64,000 nucleotides of DNA. It comes from Saccharothrix australiensis (GTDB lineage: Bacteria > Actinomycetota > Actinomycetes > Mycobacteriales > Pseudonocardiaceae). Each line of letters starts with the position of its first letter. Position 1 is the first letter of the stretch. The translations under genes and the position numbers were made by a program. The DNA lies in contig NZ_RBXO01000001.1 in the NCBI RefSeq assembly GCF_003634935.1, forward strand, positions 3,869,501 to 3,933,500. Direction: 5' to 3'. The notes beneath the pieces were generated by a model. The model made no database searches and had not been told where the DNA came from. It saw only the letters and a program-made list of their open reading frames with translations. Positions 50,661 to 59,594 of this stretch are shown piece after piece.

Positions 50661-51793
50661 GGTAGGGCTCCGATCGGTTCGGCGGTCGCGGCGGAGGGGT
50701 CGGCGGAGGCTTCCAGCTCGCGCACGATCGGCAGCACGTGGCGGCCGAAGTACGCGACTTCCTCGTGGTAGTGCAGGAAACCGAGCAGCAGCAGGTCGAC
50801 GCCGCGCCGCCGGTACCCGACGATCCGGTGGGCGACCTGTTCGGGCGTGCCGATGAGCCGGCTGCGGAAGCCGTCGTTGTACTGCACCAGGTCCTCGAAC
50901 GTCGAGTCGGCCCACATGCCCTTCCGGTCGGCCGTCGCGCCGCCCGCCTGGCGAACGGCGTCGCGGAAACCCTCCACCGCGCGCACGTCGGCCTTCGCGA
51001 CGATCTCGCGCAGCGTCTCGCGGGCCTCGGCCTCGGTGTCGCGGGCGATGAGGAACCCGTTGAGCCCGAACCGGACGCGCCGCCCGTGTGCCTCGGCGGT
51101 GGCGGTCACCTCCTCGATCTGCTCGGTGACGCCGTCGAAGTCCTTGCCGTTGCTGAAGTACCAGTCCGACACGCGGCCCGCCATCGCGCGGGCGGCGGTG
51201 GAGTTGCCGCCCTGGAATATCTCCGGGTGCGGCCGGTCGGGCCGCTCCAGCGGCTTGGGGCGCAGCTGGTACCCGTGCAGGCGGTAGAAGTCGCCGGTGA
51301 ACTCGGCGGTGTCCTCGGTCCAGCTCGCGCGCAGCACGCGGATGAACTCCTCGGCGCGGCGGTAGCGCTCGTCGTGCTCCAGCCACGGTTCGCCCAGGGC
51401 GGTGAACTCGTCCTTGAACCAGCCGCTGACGACGTTCACCGCCGCCCGGCCGCCGGACAGGTGGTCGGCGGTGGCGATGAACTTCGCCAGCACCGCCGGG
51501 TGCCACAGCCCCGGGTGCACGGCGGCGATCAGCTTGAGCCGCCGCGTGGCCAGCAGCAGCGCCAGGCTGAAGCTCGTGGACTCGTGCTGGTGGGTCGCGC
51601 CGTAGCCGGCCAGGTAGCGCACCTGGCTCAGCGCGTACTCGAACCCGTTCTCCTCGGCGAGCACGGCCAGCTCGCGGTTGTACTCGTAGGACCAGTCGGT
51701 GCGCTGCTCGATGTCGCTGACGACGAGACCACCGCTGACGTTCGGCACCCAGTAGGCGAACTTCAGCGGTTCCCCGTCCCGGTTCTCGGGCAC
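50657..51793 (-). CDS. sfnG: Dimethylsulfone monooxygenase-like flavin enzyme
   Basis: 378 aa, luciferase-like fold. The N-terminus (PLKFAYWVPNVSGGLVVSDI) is characteristic of SfnG, which oxidises dimethylsulfone to methanesulfinate with reduced FMN. Further family segments are HPGLWHPAVLAKFIATADHL, NVVSGWFKDEFTALGEPWLE and FQGGNSTAARAMAGR. The GTG start (51793) has GGAG 8 nt upstream. First of the two-gene unit. The reductase supplying FMNH2 and an alkanesulfonate transporter are not in the window. Confidence 0.88.
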   Translation of the reverse strand: MPENRDGEPLKFAYWVPNVSGGLVVSDIEQRTDWSYEYNRELAVLAEENGFEYALSQVRYLAGYGATHQHESTSFSLALLLATRRLKLIAAVHPGLWHPAVLAKFIATADHLSGGRAAVNVVSGWFKDEFTALGEPWLEHDERYRRAEEFIRVLRASWTEDTAEFTGDFYRLHGYQLRPKPLERPDRPHPEIFQGGNSTAARAMAGRVSDWYFSNGKDFDGVTEQIEEVTATAEAHGRRVRFGLNGFLIARDTEAEARETLREIVAKADVRAVEGFRDAVRQAGGATADRKGMWADSTFEDLVQYNDGFRSRLIGTPEQVAHRIVGYRRRGVDLLLLGFLHYHEEVAYFGRHVLPIVRELEASADPSAATAEPIGALP

Positions 51794-52157
51794 GGTGGCA
51801 CTCCGGGGCTCGGTGTGGATGTCCTCTGTGGACGGACGGCGGGGCCTATCGGGCGGGACAGTCCTGTGCGGCGACGCGGACGAAGTCCACGTGCCTGCGC
51901 TTGGTCAACACCGTCGGTTCCGACACGCGTCCTACTTCAACAGCACAGCGCCACCGGGTCAACACGCGGCGTGCGCGTCCCACGGGGTGGGCGGCGGGCG
52001 GCCGGCCTGTACCGCGACGGCCGGACCGGGTAGCTTCCGGCGGTCCGGCCATCGACGACGTGGTGCGGCCGGGCCACGGAGGGCCCGGCCGCACATGAGG
52101 TGGAATACTTGTGGCGCAACGGTTCCCGCCCGAGCCGGGCCCTGGCGGGCGGCCGGG
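51794..52157. other. Intergenic region upstream of the sulfur genes
   Basis: Should hold the promoter of the leftward sfnG-like unit. CACGTG occurs at 51889-51894 but no clear operator, riboswitch fold or gene is seen. Confidence 0.4.
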
Positions 52158-52799
52158 TCAGCCCTGCCAGACGAGGGGCGACTTGTCGTAGCCGTCGCCC
52201 TCGTTGTAGCTCGCCGACACGACCTTCGCGCCCTCGCGGGCACCCTGGAGCACGCACGTCTCGTACTTCGCGCCGGCGGTGGTGAAGCCCTTGCCCGCCG
52301 TCTCCGACTCGCACTTGTCGGTGTCACCGCTGATGATCACGCCGGTGCCCTTGCCGTCCGCGCCCAGGCCGCGCAGGCTCACCGAGCTGTGCGCGAGGTC
52401 CGTGCCGCCGACGTTCTCCACGGACACCCGCAGGTAGAACGGCGTGATGCCCTTGGCCTTGTCGCCGAACTTCACCAGGTCGGCGTTGTCGCCCTGCTCG
52501 ATCGCGGTGACGGTGAGGGCGATCGTGCCGCTCTTCTGCGTCCCGTACCGGAACGGCACCACCGCGCGGTCGCCGACCTTGAGCTTCGTGCCCGGCGCGG
52601 TCACGTCGCCAGGTGCGGCCGGGGTGGCGGCGGTGCTGCCCGAGGGCTTCTCCGACCCGGTGGTGGTCGCGGTGGTGGTCGTGGCGGTGTCAGGCGTCGC
52701 GGTGCCGGGCGTGGCGGTGCCGGATGTCTGGCCGCCGCACGCCGACAGCATCAGGACGGCCGCTCCGGCGACGAGCAGGGTGGCGCGGACGTGCGTCAA
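52158..52799 (-). CDS. Lipoprotein with a C-terminal beta domain (DUF4352-like plan)
   Basis: 213 aa. The TTG start (52799) has GGAG 7 nt upstream. It gives a signal ending in the lipobox LMLSACGG, then a threonine/proline linker and a beta-rich domain (LKVGDRAVVPFRYGTQKSGT, PFYLRVSVENVGGTDLAHSS). A single further Cys pair (DKCESE and ETCVLQG) may form a disulfide. Surface-anchored binding protein of unknown ligand. Confidence 0.82.
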   Translation of the reverse strand: MTHVRATLLVAGAAVLMLSACGGQTSGTATPGTATPDTATTTTATTTGSEKPSGSTAATPAAPGDVTAPGTKLKVGDRAVVPFRYGTQKSGTIALTVTAIEQGDNADLVKFGDKAKGITPFYLRVSVENVGGTDLAHSSVSLRGLGADGKGTGVIISGDTDKCESETAGKGFTTAGAKYETCVLQGAREGAKVVSASYNEGDGYDKSPLVWQG

Positions 52800-52975
52800 G
52801 ACGGGGCTCCTTGCGTGCGACGAACCGGGGGATGCCGACACGCTAGCCCGATCGGCGTCATCCCACTGTCGGTCGTTCGCACCACGGCCGTGAACCGGAA
52901 GCACGCACCGGGCACCCCGCGTCCGCGCGCACGGCTACCGCACCCGCGCACTACCGCCACGCACGGCCCGCACGG

Positions 52976-53620
52976 TCACAGGTCGTCGACGCTGATCAGG
53001 CCGTCCTGGATGGCCCGCGCCACGAGGGCGGCCTTGGTCGGGGCCTCCCGGCCGATCAACGCGTACTTGACGCGGATGCGCTCCAGGTAGGTGTTGACGG
53101 TGCTCACCGCGATGCCCAACCGCTTCGCCACGAACTCCTTGGACTCCGACTGGAACCACTCCACCAGCACCTCGGTCTCCCGCGCCGACAGCGCGGGCCG
53201 CTGGTCCGACCGGTCGCCCGCCAGCGCGCCCGCCAGCGACGGCGGCGTGTACGACCTGCCACCGGCCGCCGCGTGCGCCGCCCGCACCAGGTGCTCCTCG
53301 CCCTCGGCCTTGGTCAGGTAGCACAGCGCGCCCAGCTCCAGGCACCGCAACGCGATCGCGTCGTCGGCCCGCATCGAGTACACGACGACCCGCCGGCCCG
53401 CGTCGGCCAGCCGCCGCAGGTCGCCGAGCACCGGGGTCGGCCCGCCCAAGTGCAGGTCGAGCAGCACGACGTCGGCCCGCGCGCCCTCGCCCTGCCACGC
53501 CGCGCCCACGTCCTCGCCCGTGACCACCCGGAACGGCGGCGCGCCCGACGACAACCAGTACGCCACCCCGGCCCGGACCGCCGGGTGGTCGTCCACCACC
53601 ACCGCGCTCAACTCCGCCAT
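52976..53620 (-). CDS. LuxR/NarL-type response regulator
   Basis: 214 aa. Receiver with acidic pair Asp10/Asp11 (VVVDDHPAVRAG), phosphoacceptor Asp55 (VVLLDLHLGG), and Lys in LCYLTKAEGEEHL. The C-terminal LuxR helix-turn-helix is LSARETEVLVEWFQSESKEF plus VAKRLGIAVSTVNTYLERIR. ATG 53620 overlaps the upstream gene by 13 nt. Output partner of the kinase genes upstream. Confidence 0.93.
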   Translation of the reverse strand: MAELSAVVVDDHPAVRAGVAYWLSSGAPPFRVVTGEDVGAAWQGEGARADVVLLDLHLGGPTPVLGDLRRLADAGRRVVVYSMRADDAIALRCLELGALCYLTKAEGEEHLVRAAHAAAGGRSYTPPSLAGALAGDRSDQRPALSARETEVLVEWFQSESKEFVAKRLGIAVSTVNTYLERIRVKYALIGREAPTKAALVARAIQDGLISVDDL

Positions 53621-54690
53621 CGCGCCTCCGTCCGCGTCCGACCACCGTGGGTGTCGGACTCGACCTCGACCAGTTCCGACACCGCGCCCACCTCGACCGG
53701 CGCGTCCGCCAGCACGGCGACCCGCACCTCGCCCGCCGCGCGCAGCAGGCTCACCCGCGCCGTCGACCGCGCCGCGGCCAGCGCGGCGGCCACCGGCCAG
53801 GTCAGGGCCCTGCGCACCTCGGTCGGCACCGGCGACGCCTCGCCGCTGACCGCCAGCGACACCGCGACACCGCGCCGCTCGGCGACGTCCACGCACGCCG
53901 CCACCTCGTTCACCAGCGGGTCGGGCACGTCGTCGTCCTCCGCGAACAGCCGCCGCAGCTGGGTCGCCGCCAGCGCGCACCGCCGGCGCGCGTCCGGGTC
54001 GCGCGGGTCCAGCACGCCGTCGGCGAGGTCGGCCAGCAGCGGCAGGGTCGCACCCAGCCGGCCCGCGAAACCCGCGCGCAGGTCGTCGGCCCACTGCTCG
54101 GCGAGCGCGGCCCGCACCGCCGCCCGCTCCCGCTCGTGCGCGACCTCGGCGGCCCGACGGGCGTTGCGGCGCAGGACGTGGGCGATCACCAGGACGCCGA
54201 GCTGGAAGCTGGTCGTGCTGAGCACCACCACGCCCGCGCCGCCGAGCGCCGCCCGGTCGAGCGTCTCCGCGAGCGCGAACTGCCCGACGCTGAGCCCGAC
54301 GTGCGCCGCCAGCGCGGCGAGCAGCAGCCCGACCCGGTCCGGCAGCAACAGCAGCAGGTGCCACCCGACCAACCCGAACGACCAGTGCGGCGCCGCGAAG
54401 TGCCCGCCGGGCGGCAACGCCGCGTTCGCCAGGGCGGACGCGCCCAGCTCCACCACCACCGCGACCGCCACGACGGGCGGCGGCAGCGCCCGACGCCGGA
54501 CGACCCACCACCCGATCACCACGAGGACCAGCGTGAACAGGCCGGACGCCACCGGCGCGCCCGGTCCGTGGTCGTACGCCAGCAGCGGCACGACCCCGAG
54601 CCCGAACTGCACGACCGCGGTGACGACGAACACGACGAGCCGCATGGCGGTGAACACCTGGCCGGCGGCCCACGCGGAGTGGTCAGCCAT
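53608..54690 (-). CDS. Degenerate histidine-kinase-like membrane protein
   Basis: 360 aa. About five membrane segments (FTAMRLVVFVVTAVVQFGLG to SFQLGVLVIAHVLR), then a coiled coil and a domain where the dimerisation helix should be (ERERAAVRAALAEQWADDLR), with no phosphoacceptor His. The C-terminal part lacks the N, G1 and G2 boxes of an ATPase (SSTARVSLLRAAGEVRVAVL-like strands only). It lies between an intact kinase and its response regulator with overlaps on both sides, so it is probably a regulatory pseudokinase rather than an enzyme. Confidence 0.75.
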   Translation of the reverse strand: MADHSAWAAGQVFTAMRLVVFVVTAVVQFGLGVVPLLAYDHGPGAPVASGLFTLVLVVIGWWVVRRRALPPPVVAVAVVVELGASALANAALPPGGHFAAPHWSFGLVGWHLLLLLPDRVGLLLAALAAHVGLSVGQFALAETLDRAALGGAGVVVLSTTSFQLGVLVIAHVLRRNARRAAEVAHERERAAVRAALAEQWADDLRAGFAGRLGATLPLLADLADGVLDPRDPDARRRCALAATQLRRLFAEDDDVPDPLVNEVAACVDVAERRGVAVSLAVSGEASPVPTEVRRALTWPVAAALAAARSTARVSLLRAAGEVRVAVLADAPVEVGAVSELVEVESDTHGGRTRTEARWRS

Positions 54691-55783
54691 CCGGCCACCG
54701 CAGCCGGACGGTCGTGCCACGGCCCGCCGCGGACGTGACGTCGGCCGTCCCGCCGACGGCCGCCATGCGCCCCACCACGGACTCCCGGATGCCGCGCCGG
54801 TGCCCGGACACCCCGGCCGGGTCGAACCCGCGGCCGGCGTCGCGGACGGTCACCTCCACGCCGTCGCCGTCGCCGCGCACGGACAACGTCGCCGCGCCCG
54901 TCCCCGCGTGCCGCTCGACGTTGGTCAGCGCCTCGCGCGCCGCGCGCGTCAGCGCCAGCGCCACGAACGCCGGCACGAGCGCGTCGCCGCCGTCGACGCG
55001 CACGTCCAGCGCGACCCCGTCCGCCATGGCCCGCAGCGACGTGGCGACGTCGATGGGGTGGTCGTGCGGCGCGCAGGGGTCACCGGTCAGCGCCGCCAGG
55101 TCGCGGCGCGCGTAGCCGGCGACGGCGGCCGGGTCGAGGTCGCCGCCGTGCGTCGCGACCATCAGGAACGTCGCCGACGCCGTGTCGTGCAACAGGGCCA
55201 GGTACTCCCGCTCGCGGCGGCGCCGGTCCAGCGCCAGCGCCTCGGCGCGTTCCAGCGCGCCCCGCCGGGCACTCAGCGCGTCGATCCGGCGCGTGGAGCG
55301 GCGCACCAGCAGGAACGCCAGCCGCGCGCACGCGCACTCCACGACGACCCGCGGCACCGCGCCGCCCGAGCCCGCGGCGAACACCTGCACGGCCACCAGC
55401 GCGGCCGTGATCGGCACCGTCACCCTGGGCGACCACTGCCACTGGAGCGTGATGGCGGTGGTGGTGAGGACGTTGAGCGCCCACTGGTCCGCGCCGCCGC
55501 CGAGCCGGCCCTGCACCGCGCACACCGCGACGACCCGCACCACGGCCGGCACCAGCGCCGCCCGCGGGGACGCGACGTCCGCCACCGCGCCGACCAGCGT
55601 CAACCCCAGCAGCGCGAACCCCTCCGGCAGCCGGTCGGCGGGCAGCGACAGGACGCCGAACACGCCGATCAGGACCACCCCGACGCCGCGGACGGGACCG
55701 GTGAACCGGCGCACGGCGGCGTCGAACTCCGCCTCGATCCGCCCCGGCACGTCCGGCCGCGCGGGCGCCGTGACCCTGACCAT
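54683..55783 (-). CDS. Membrane sensor histidine kinase (NarX/DesK class)
   Basis: 366 aa. About five membrane helices (GVGVVLIGVFGVLSLPADRL to VPITAALVAVQVFAAGSGG), then a linker helix and the phosphoacceptor His199 in EYLALLHDTASATFLMV. The HATPase_c domain has the N box in REALTNVERHAGTGAA, G1 in VRDAGRGFDPAGVSGHRRGI and a closing GRGTTVRLRWPDG. Start ATG 55783 has AGGG upstream. First gene of the three-gene signalling operon. The signal is unknown. Confidence 0.93.
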   Translation of the reverse strand: MVRVTAPARPDVPGRIEAEFDAAVRRFTGPVRGVGVVLIGVFGVLSLPADRLPEGFALLGLTLVGAVADVASPRAALVPAVVRVVAVCAVQGRLGGGADQWALNVLTTTAITLQWQWSPRVTVPITAALVAVQVFAAGSGGAVPRVVVECACARLAFLLVRRSTRRIDALSARRGALERAEALALDRRRREREYLALLHDTASATFLMVATHGGDLDPAAVAGYARRDLAALTGDPCAPHDHPIDVATSLRAMADGVALDVRVDGGDALVPAFVALALTRAAREALTNVERHAGTGAATLSVRGDGDGVEVTVRDAGRGFDPAGVSGHRRGIRESVVGRMAAVGGTADVTSAAGRGTTVRLRWPDG

Positions 55784-56224
55784 GCGGGAGACCCTAACCC
55801 GCCGGTCCACCGCGACCACCGCCGCCGGCCCGACCCGCCGCGCCGGTCCCGCGCCGCCGCACCGGGCGGCCGTCCGCACCGGGTGTCCACTTGGGATGGT
55901 CGGGGCGGGTTGGTCCGCGCCCGCCTCGACGCGACGACGGCACCGTGCGCGGTGCTCTCCACGTGCCCGAGCCGCTGCGCCCGGCTGGAACCCGGCGGCC
56001 GGGGCGCGGCGCGCCCGCAGGTCGACCTGTTCGCGTGAAACCGCCACCCGGAACGCCGTGCCGGCTGCACATACCGTTACGCCACAGGCGATGCGAACCA
56101 ACCGATGGTGTGCGCACGGCGGCGCGGTTCCTGGTTAGCGTCGGAGCGACGTTCGCGGCGCGGGAAACCGGCCGCCGCGCCGTTCCCGCCACCGCGCCGG
56201 TGCGCGGCCGAGCCAGGAGCAGCC
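55784..56224. other. Divergent intergenic region, no gene seen
   Basis: Lies between the kinase operon (leftward) and the peroxidase gene (rightward). GC-rich, with no clear palindrome or hexamers. Confidence 0.5.
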
Positions 56225-57832
56225 ATGCGACCAGACCCGGAGCCGACGCTGGCCGGGCACGAGATCCAGGGCGACATCGTCCCCGGTTTCCGCAAGCCGC
56301 ACCTGACCGTGCTCGCCCTGGACATCACCGACGCGGCGGCGGCCCGGCGCTGGTGCGCGGCGATCGCGCCGCGGATCACCACGCTGGCCCAGGCGGTGGC
56401 CGCCGCCGGACCGGGGCGGGTGGCGGCCGAGCCGGGCGCGGTCGGCGGCGTCGACGCGCGGGTGGTGGGGCACGGGGGAGCGGTCGACGCCGGTGACGCG
56501 TGGTCGAGCGTGGCGTTCTCGCGGCGGGCGCTGCACGAGCTGCTGGGCGAGGCGCGGGGCGACCTGGACGCGTTCACGGACCTGGCGTTCCAGCTCGGCA
56601 TGGCCGCCCGGTCGGCCTCGCTGGGCGATCCCACCGACGGGCCGGGCCACCCGGACGACTGGGTCGTGCGCGACCCCGACGTGCTGCTGGTGCTGGCCGC
56701 CGACGTGCCGGCGACCCTCGCGGCACTGGTGGCGAGCACGACCTCCCTCGCCCGCCGGCACGGCCTGGCGGTGGTCTACCGCGAGGACGGCCACCGGCTC
56801 GACGCGGCGGGCTCGGGGCACTTCGGCTTCCCGGACGGCGCGGGCCAGCCGGACGTGCGCGGCCTGCCCGGCGTCGTGGCCGGCGCGCCGCGGACCGCGC
56901 GCGACCGGTGGTCCGGGGCGGGACGACCCGAGGCTCGGCAGCCCGAGCGGTGGCAGGCCGAGCGGTGGCAGGCCGAGCGGTGGCAGGCCGAGCGGTGGCA
57001 GGCCGAGCGGTGGCGGCCCGAACGCCGGCAGGCCGAGCGCGGGCAGAGCGAGCGGTGGCGGTACGAGGCGCGGCGATTCGGGGCGCGGCAGCCCGAGGCC
57101 GGGCGGCCGGGGACGCGGTGGCCCGAGGCGCGGCAGGCGGGCACGCGGTGGTCCGGTTCGTCGGGGCGGCACCCGGCGTGGCCCGGCGAGTTCGTGTTCG
57201 GCTACCCCGGCGAGGGCAGCGTCCCGTGGCGGGCGGGTCCGGTGCGGCGGCCCGGTCCGGCGTGGAGCGTCAACGGCTCGTACCTCGTGTTCCGCCGGCT
57301 GCGGCAGGACGTGCCCGCGTTCCGCCGCTTCATGGCCGGAGGAGCCCTGCACCCGGTCCGCGGCGGCACCGGATCGCGGCTGGCGGGGCACGTCGGCCGG
57401 TGGCCCGGCAGCGTGCCCGCACCCCACGCGGCCGACGCGGTGCCGGCGGCGATCGAACCGCCGCACCCCCTGCCCCCGCACGAGATCCCCGCGCACGAGA
57501 TCCCCGCGCACCGCCGCGTCCTCCGTCGCGGCCTGCCCTACGGCCCGACCTACGAGCAGGAGCCGACCGCCGACCGCGGCCTGCTGTTCCTGTCCTACCA
57601 GACGTCCATCGTGGAGCAGTTCGAGTTCCTGCACCGGCGGCGGGCGCGCGGGCACGACCCGGCGGACCACGGGCACGGCCGGCACGGCGGCCGCGGCGCG
57701 GTCCTCACGGCCGCGCAGGACTTCGCCGGCCCGACCGGCGGCGGCTACTTCTTCGCGCCGTCGATCTCCGCCCTGCGCACCGTCCTCGGCGACGACCCGG
57801 CGGGACGGGGGCGCGGGCCCGCCACCCGGTGA
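56225..57832 (+). CDS. Dyp-type haem peroxidase with a repeat-rich insertion
   Basis: 535 aa. The Dyp fold is recognisable: ALDITDAAAARRWCAAIAPR, the GxxDG signature as GFPDG (about residues 201-205, catalytic Asp retained), EFVFGYPGEG near residue 321, the proximal haem region HRRVLRRGLPYGP, and LLFLSYQTSIVEQFEFLHRR. Between GFPDG and EFVFGYP lie about 115 residues, where relatives usually have far fewer. This stretch is an Arg/Glu/Trp-rich repeat (ERWQA four times, then variants). The ATG has AGGAG 6 nt upstream. No Tat signal. An encapsulin or iron-transport partner is not adjacent. Confidence 0.9.
   Translation: MRPDPEPTLAGHEIQGDIVPGFRKPHLTVLALDITDAAAARRWCAAIAPRITTLAQAVAAAGPGRVAAEPGAVGGVDARVVGHGGAVDAGDAWSSVAFSRRALHELLGEARGDLDAFTDLAFQLGMAARSASLGDPTDGPGHPDDWVVRDPDVLLVLAADVPATLAALVASTTSLARRHGLAVVYREDGHRLDAAGSGHFGFPDGAGQPDVRGLPGVVAGAPRTARDRWSGAGRPEARQPERWQAERWQAERWQAERWQAERWRPERRQAERGQSERWRYEARRFGARQPEAGRPGTRWPEARQAGTRWSGSSGRHPAWPGEFVFGYPGEGSVPWRAGPVRRPGPAWSVNGSYLVFRRLRQDVPAFRRFMAGGALHPVRGGTGSRLAGHVGRWPGSVPAPHAADAVPAAIEPPHPLPPHEIPAHEIPAHRRVLRRGLPYGPTYEQEPTADRGLLFLSYQTSIVEQFEFLHRRRARGHDPADHGHGRHGGRGAVLTAAQDFAGPTGGGYFFAPSISALRTVLGDDPAGRGRGPATR
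56945..57019 (+). repeat. 15-bp tandem repeats inside the peroxidase gene
   Basis: GAGCGGTGGCAGGCC occurs four times without change (56945-57004), with a fifth variant copy to 57019. Degenerate relatives continue to about 57160, encoding ERWQA-like pentapeptides. Confidence 0.95.
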
Positions 57833-57950
57833 ACGGCCACCGCCCCCGCCGACCGGGGAGACCAGGCCGGCCCCGCTCGAACCGGGTTACCCTCGACCGG
57901 GCGCCCTGGAGCGGTCCCGCTCGAACCGGGCGGACCCGGCCGATCGCCGA

Positions 57951-59594
57951 TCAGCCCGCGATCTCCCGCCACCGCGCGTGGCGTTCGCGTTGCAGCACCG
58001 GGTCGGCCACGGGCGCCGCCGCGATGAGCCGCGCCGTATAGGCGTCCCGAGGACGCGTCAGGACCTCCGCCGCCGGCCCCTGCTCCACCACCCGCCCGTC
58101 GCGCAGCACGGCCACCCGGTCGGCGAGCCGTTCCACCACCGCCAGGTCGTGGCTGATGAACAGGCACGCGAACCGCAACCGCTCCTGCAACGACCGGAAC
58201 AGGTCGAGCACCTGCGCCTGCACCGACACGTCCAGCGCGGAGGTCGGCTCGTCGGCGATCAGCAGCGCCGGGTCCAGCGCCAGGGCGCGGGCGATGCCCA
58301 CGCGCTGCTTCTGCCCACCGGACAGCTCGTGCGGGTACCGGTCGCGCAAGGACCGGTCCAGGCGCACCAGTTCCAGCAGCTCGTCCACCCGCCGGTCCGG
58401 GTCGACGTCGCGCGGGTGCAGCATGAGCGGCTCGGCGATGGTGCGGGCGATGGTCGCGCGCGGGTTGAGCGACGACGCCGGGTCCTGGAACACCACGCCG
58501 ACCCGGCCCCGCGCGGCCCGCCGCTCACGCCGGCCCAGCGCGCTCAGGTCCCGGCCGGCGACGGTGACCCGCCCGGACGTGGGTGAGCGCAGGCCCGTGA
58601 TCACCGATGCCAGCGTGCTCTTGCCCGAGCCGGACTCGCCGACCAGCCCCAGCACCTCGCCGGGCTCGACGTGCAGGCTCACGCCGTCCACCGCCCGCAC
58701 GCCGGGCAGCCCGAACCGCCCGCCGTACACCACGGACACGTCGTCCACCACCAGCGCGGCGTCCGGCGACGGCGCGGACCGCTCCTCCGCCCGCGCCGGC
58801 CCGCCGTCCGGCGGCGTCAGCGACACCACCGCGGCCAGCAGGTCCCTGGTGTACGGGTGGCGGGGCCGCGCGAACAGCTCGACCACGCCGCCCTGCTCGA
58901 CCACCTCGCCGTCCTTCATCACGGCCACCCGGTCGGCGAGGCCCGCCACCACGCCCATGTCGTGCGTGATGAGCAGGATCGCCACGTCGAGCCGGTCCCG
59001 CAGGTCGCGCAGCAGGTCGATGATCTCGGCCTGCACGGTGACGTCCAGCGCGGTCGTCGGCTCGTCGGCGATCAGCAGCGCCGGCTCGCAGGCCACGGCC
59101 ATCGCGATGACCACGCGCTGGAGCTGGCCGCCGGACAGCTCGTGCGGGTAGGCCCGCAGCCGCCGCTCGGGGTCGGGCAGCCCGACCAGCGCCAGCAGCT
59201 CCACCGCGCGTTCCCGCGCCCGCCGCGCGCCCCACGGGCGGTGCGCCCGCACGGCCTCCACGAGCTGGTGGCCGATGGTGAACACCGGGTTGAGCGCGCT
59301 CATCGGCTCCTGGAACACCATGCCCACCCGGCCGCCCCGCACGGCGCGCAGCTCGGCGGGGCTCATCCGGTAGAGGTCCTGCCCGTCCAGCAGGGCGGTC
59401 CCGGACAGGCGCGCGGTGTCGGGCAGCAGCCGCAGCAGCGACATCGCCGTCACGGTCTTGCCCGAGCCGGACTCGCCCACCACGGCGAGGACCTCGCCGG
59501 CGGCCAGGGACAGCGTGACGCCCCGGACCGCCGGCCGGCGCCCGCCGCCGAACTCCACCGTGACGTCGCGCAGAGCCAGCAGCGGTTCGCTCAC
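57951..59594 (-). CDS. Dual ATPase subunit of a peptide/nickel-type ABC importer
   Basis: 547 aa with two complete ATPase domains, equivalent to DppD and DppF fused. Domain 1: Walker A VVGESGSGKTVTAMSLL, signature LSGGQLQRVVIAMAV, Walker B LLIADEPTTALD. Domain 2: GLVGESGSGKSTLASVI, LSGGQKQRVGIARAL, LLIADEPTSALD. Both have switch His residues (LLITHDMG and LFISHDLA). GTG 59594 overlaps the substrate-binding gene stop (GTGA). Last gene of the operon. Confidence 0.95.
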   Translation of the reverse strand: MSEPLLALRDVTVEFGGGRRPAVRGVTLSLAAGEVLAVVGESGSGKTVTAMSLLRLLPDTARLSGTALLDGQDLYRMSPAELRAVRGGRVGMVFQEPMSALNPVFTIGHQLVEAVRAHRPWGARRARERAVELLALVGLPDPERRLRAYPHELSGGQLQRVVIAMAVACEPALLIADEPTTALDVTVQAEIIDLLRDLRDRLDVAILLITHDMGVVAGLADRVAVMKDGEVVEQGGVVELFARPRHPYTRDLLAAVVSLTPPDGGPARAEERSAPSPDAALVVDDVSVVYGGRFGLPGVRAVDGVSLHVEPGEVLGLVGESGSGKSTLASVITGLRSPTSGRVTVAGRDLSALGRRERRAARGRVGVVFQDPASSLNPRATIARTIAEPLMLHPRDVDPDRRVDELLELVRLDRSLRDRYPHELSGGQKQRVGIARALALDPALLIADEPTSALDVSVQAQVLDLFRSLQERLRFACLFISHDLAVVERLADRVAVLRDGRVVEQGPAAEVLTRPRDAYTARLIAAAPVADPVLQRERHARWREIAG

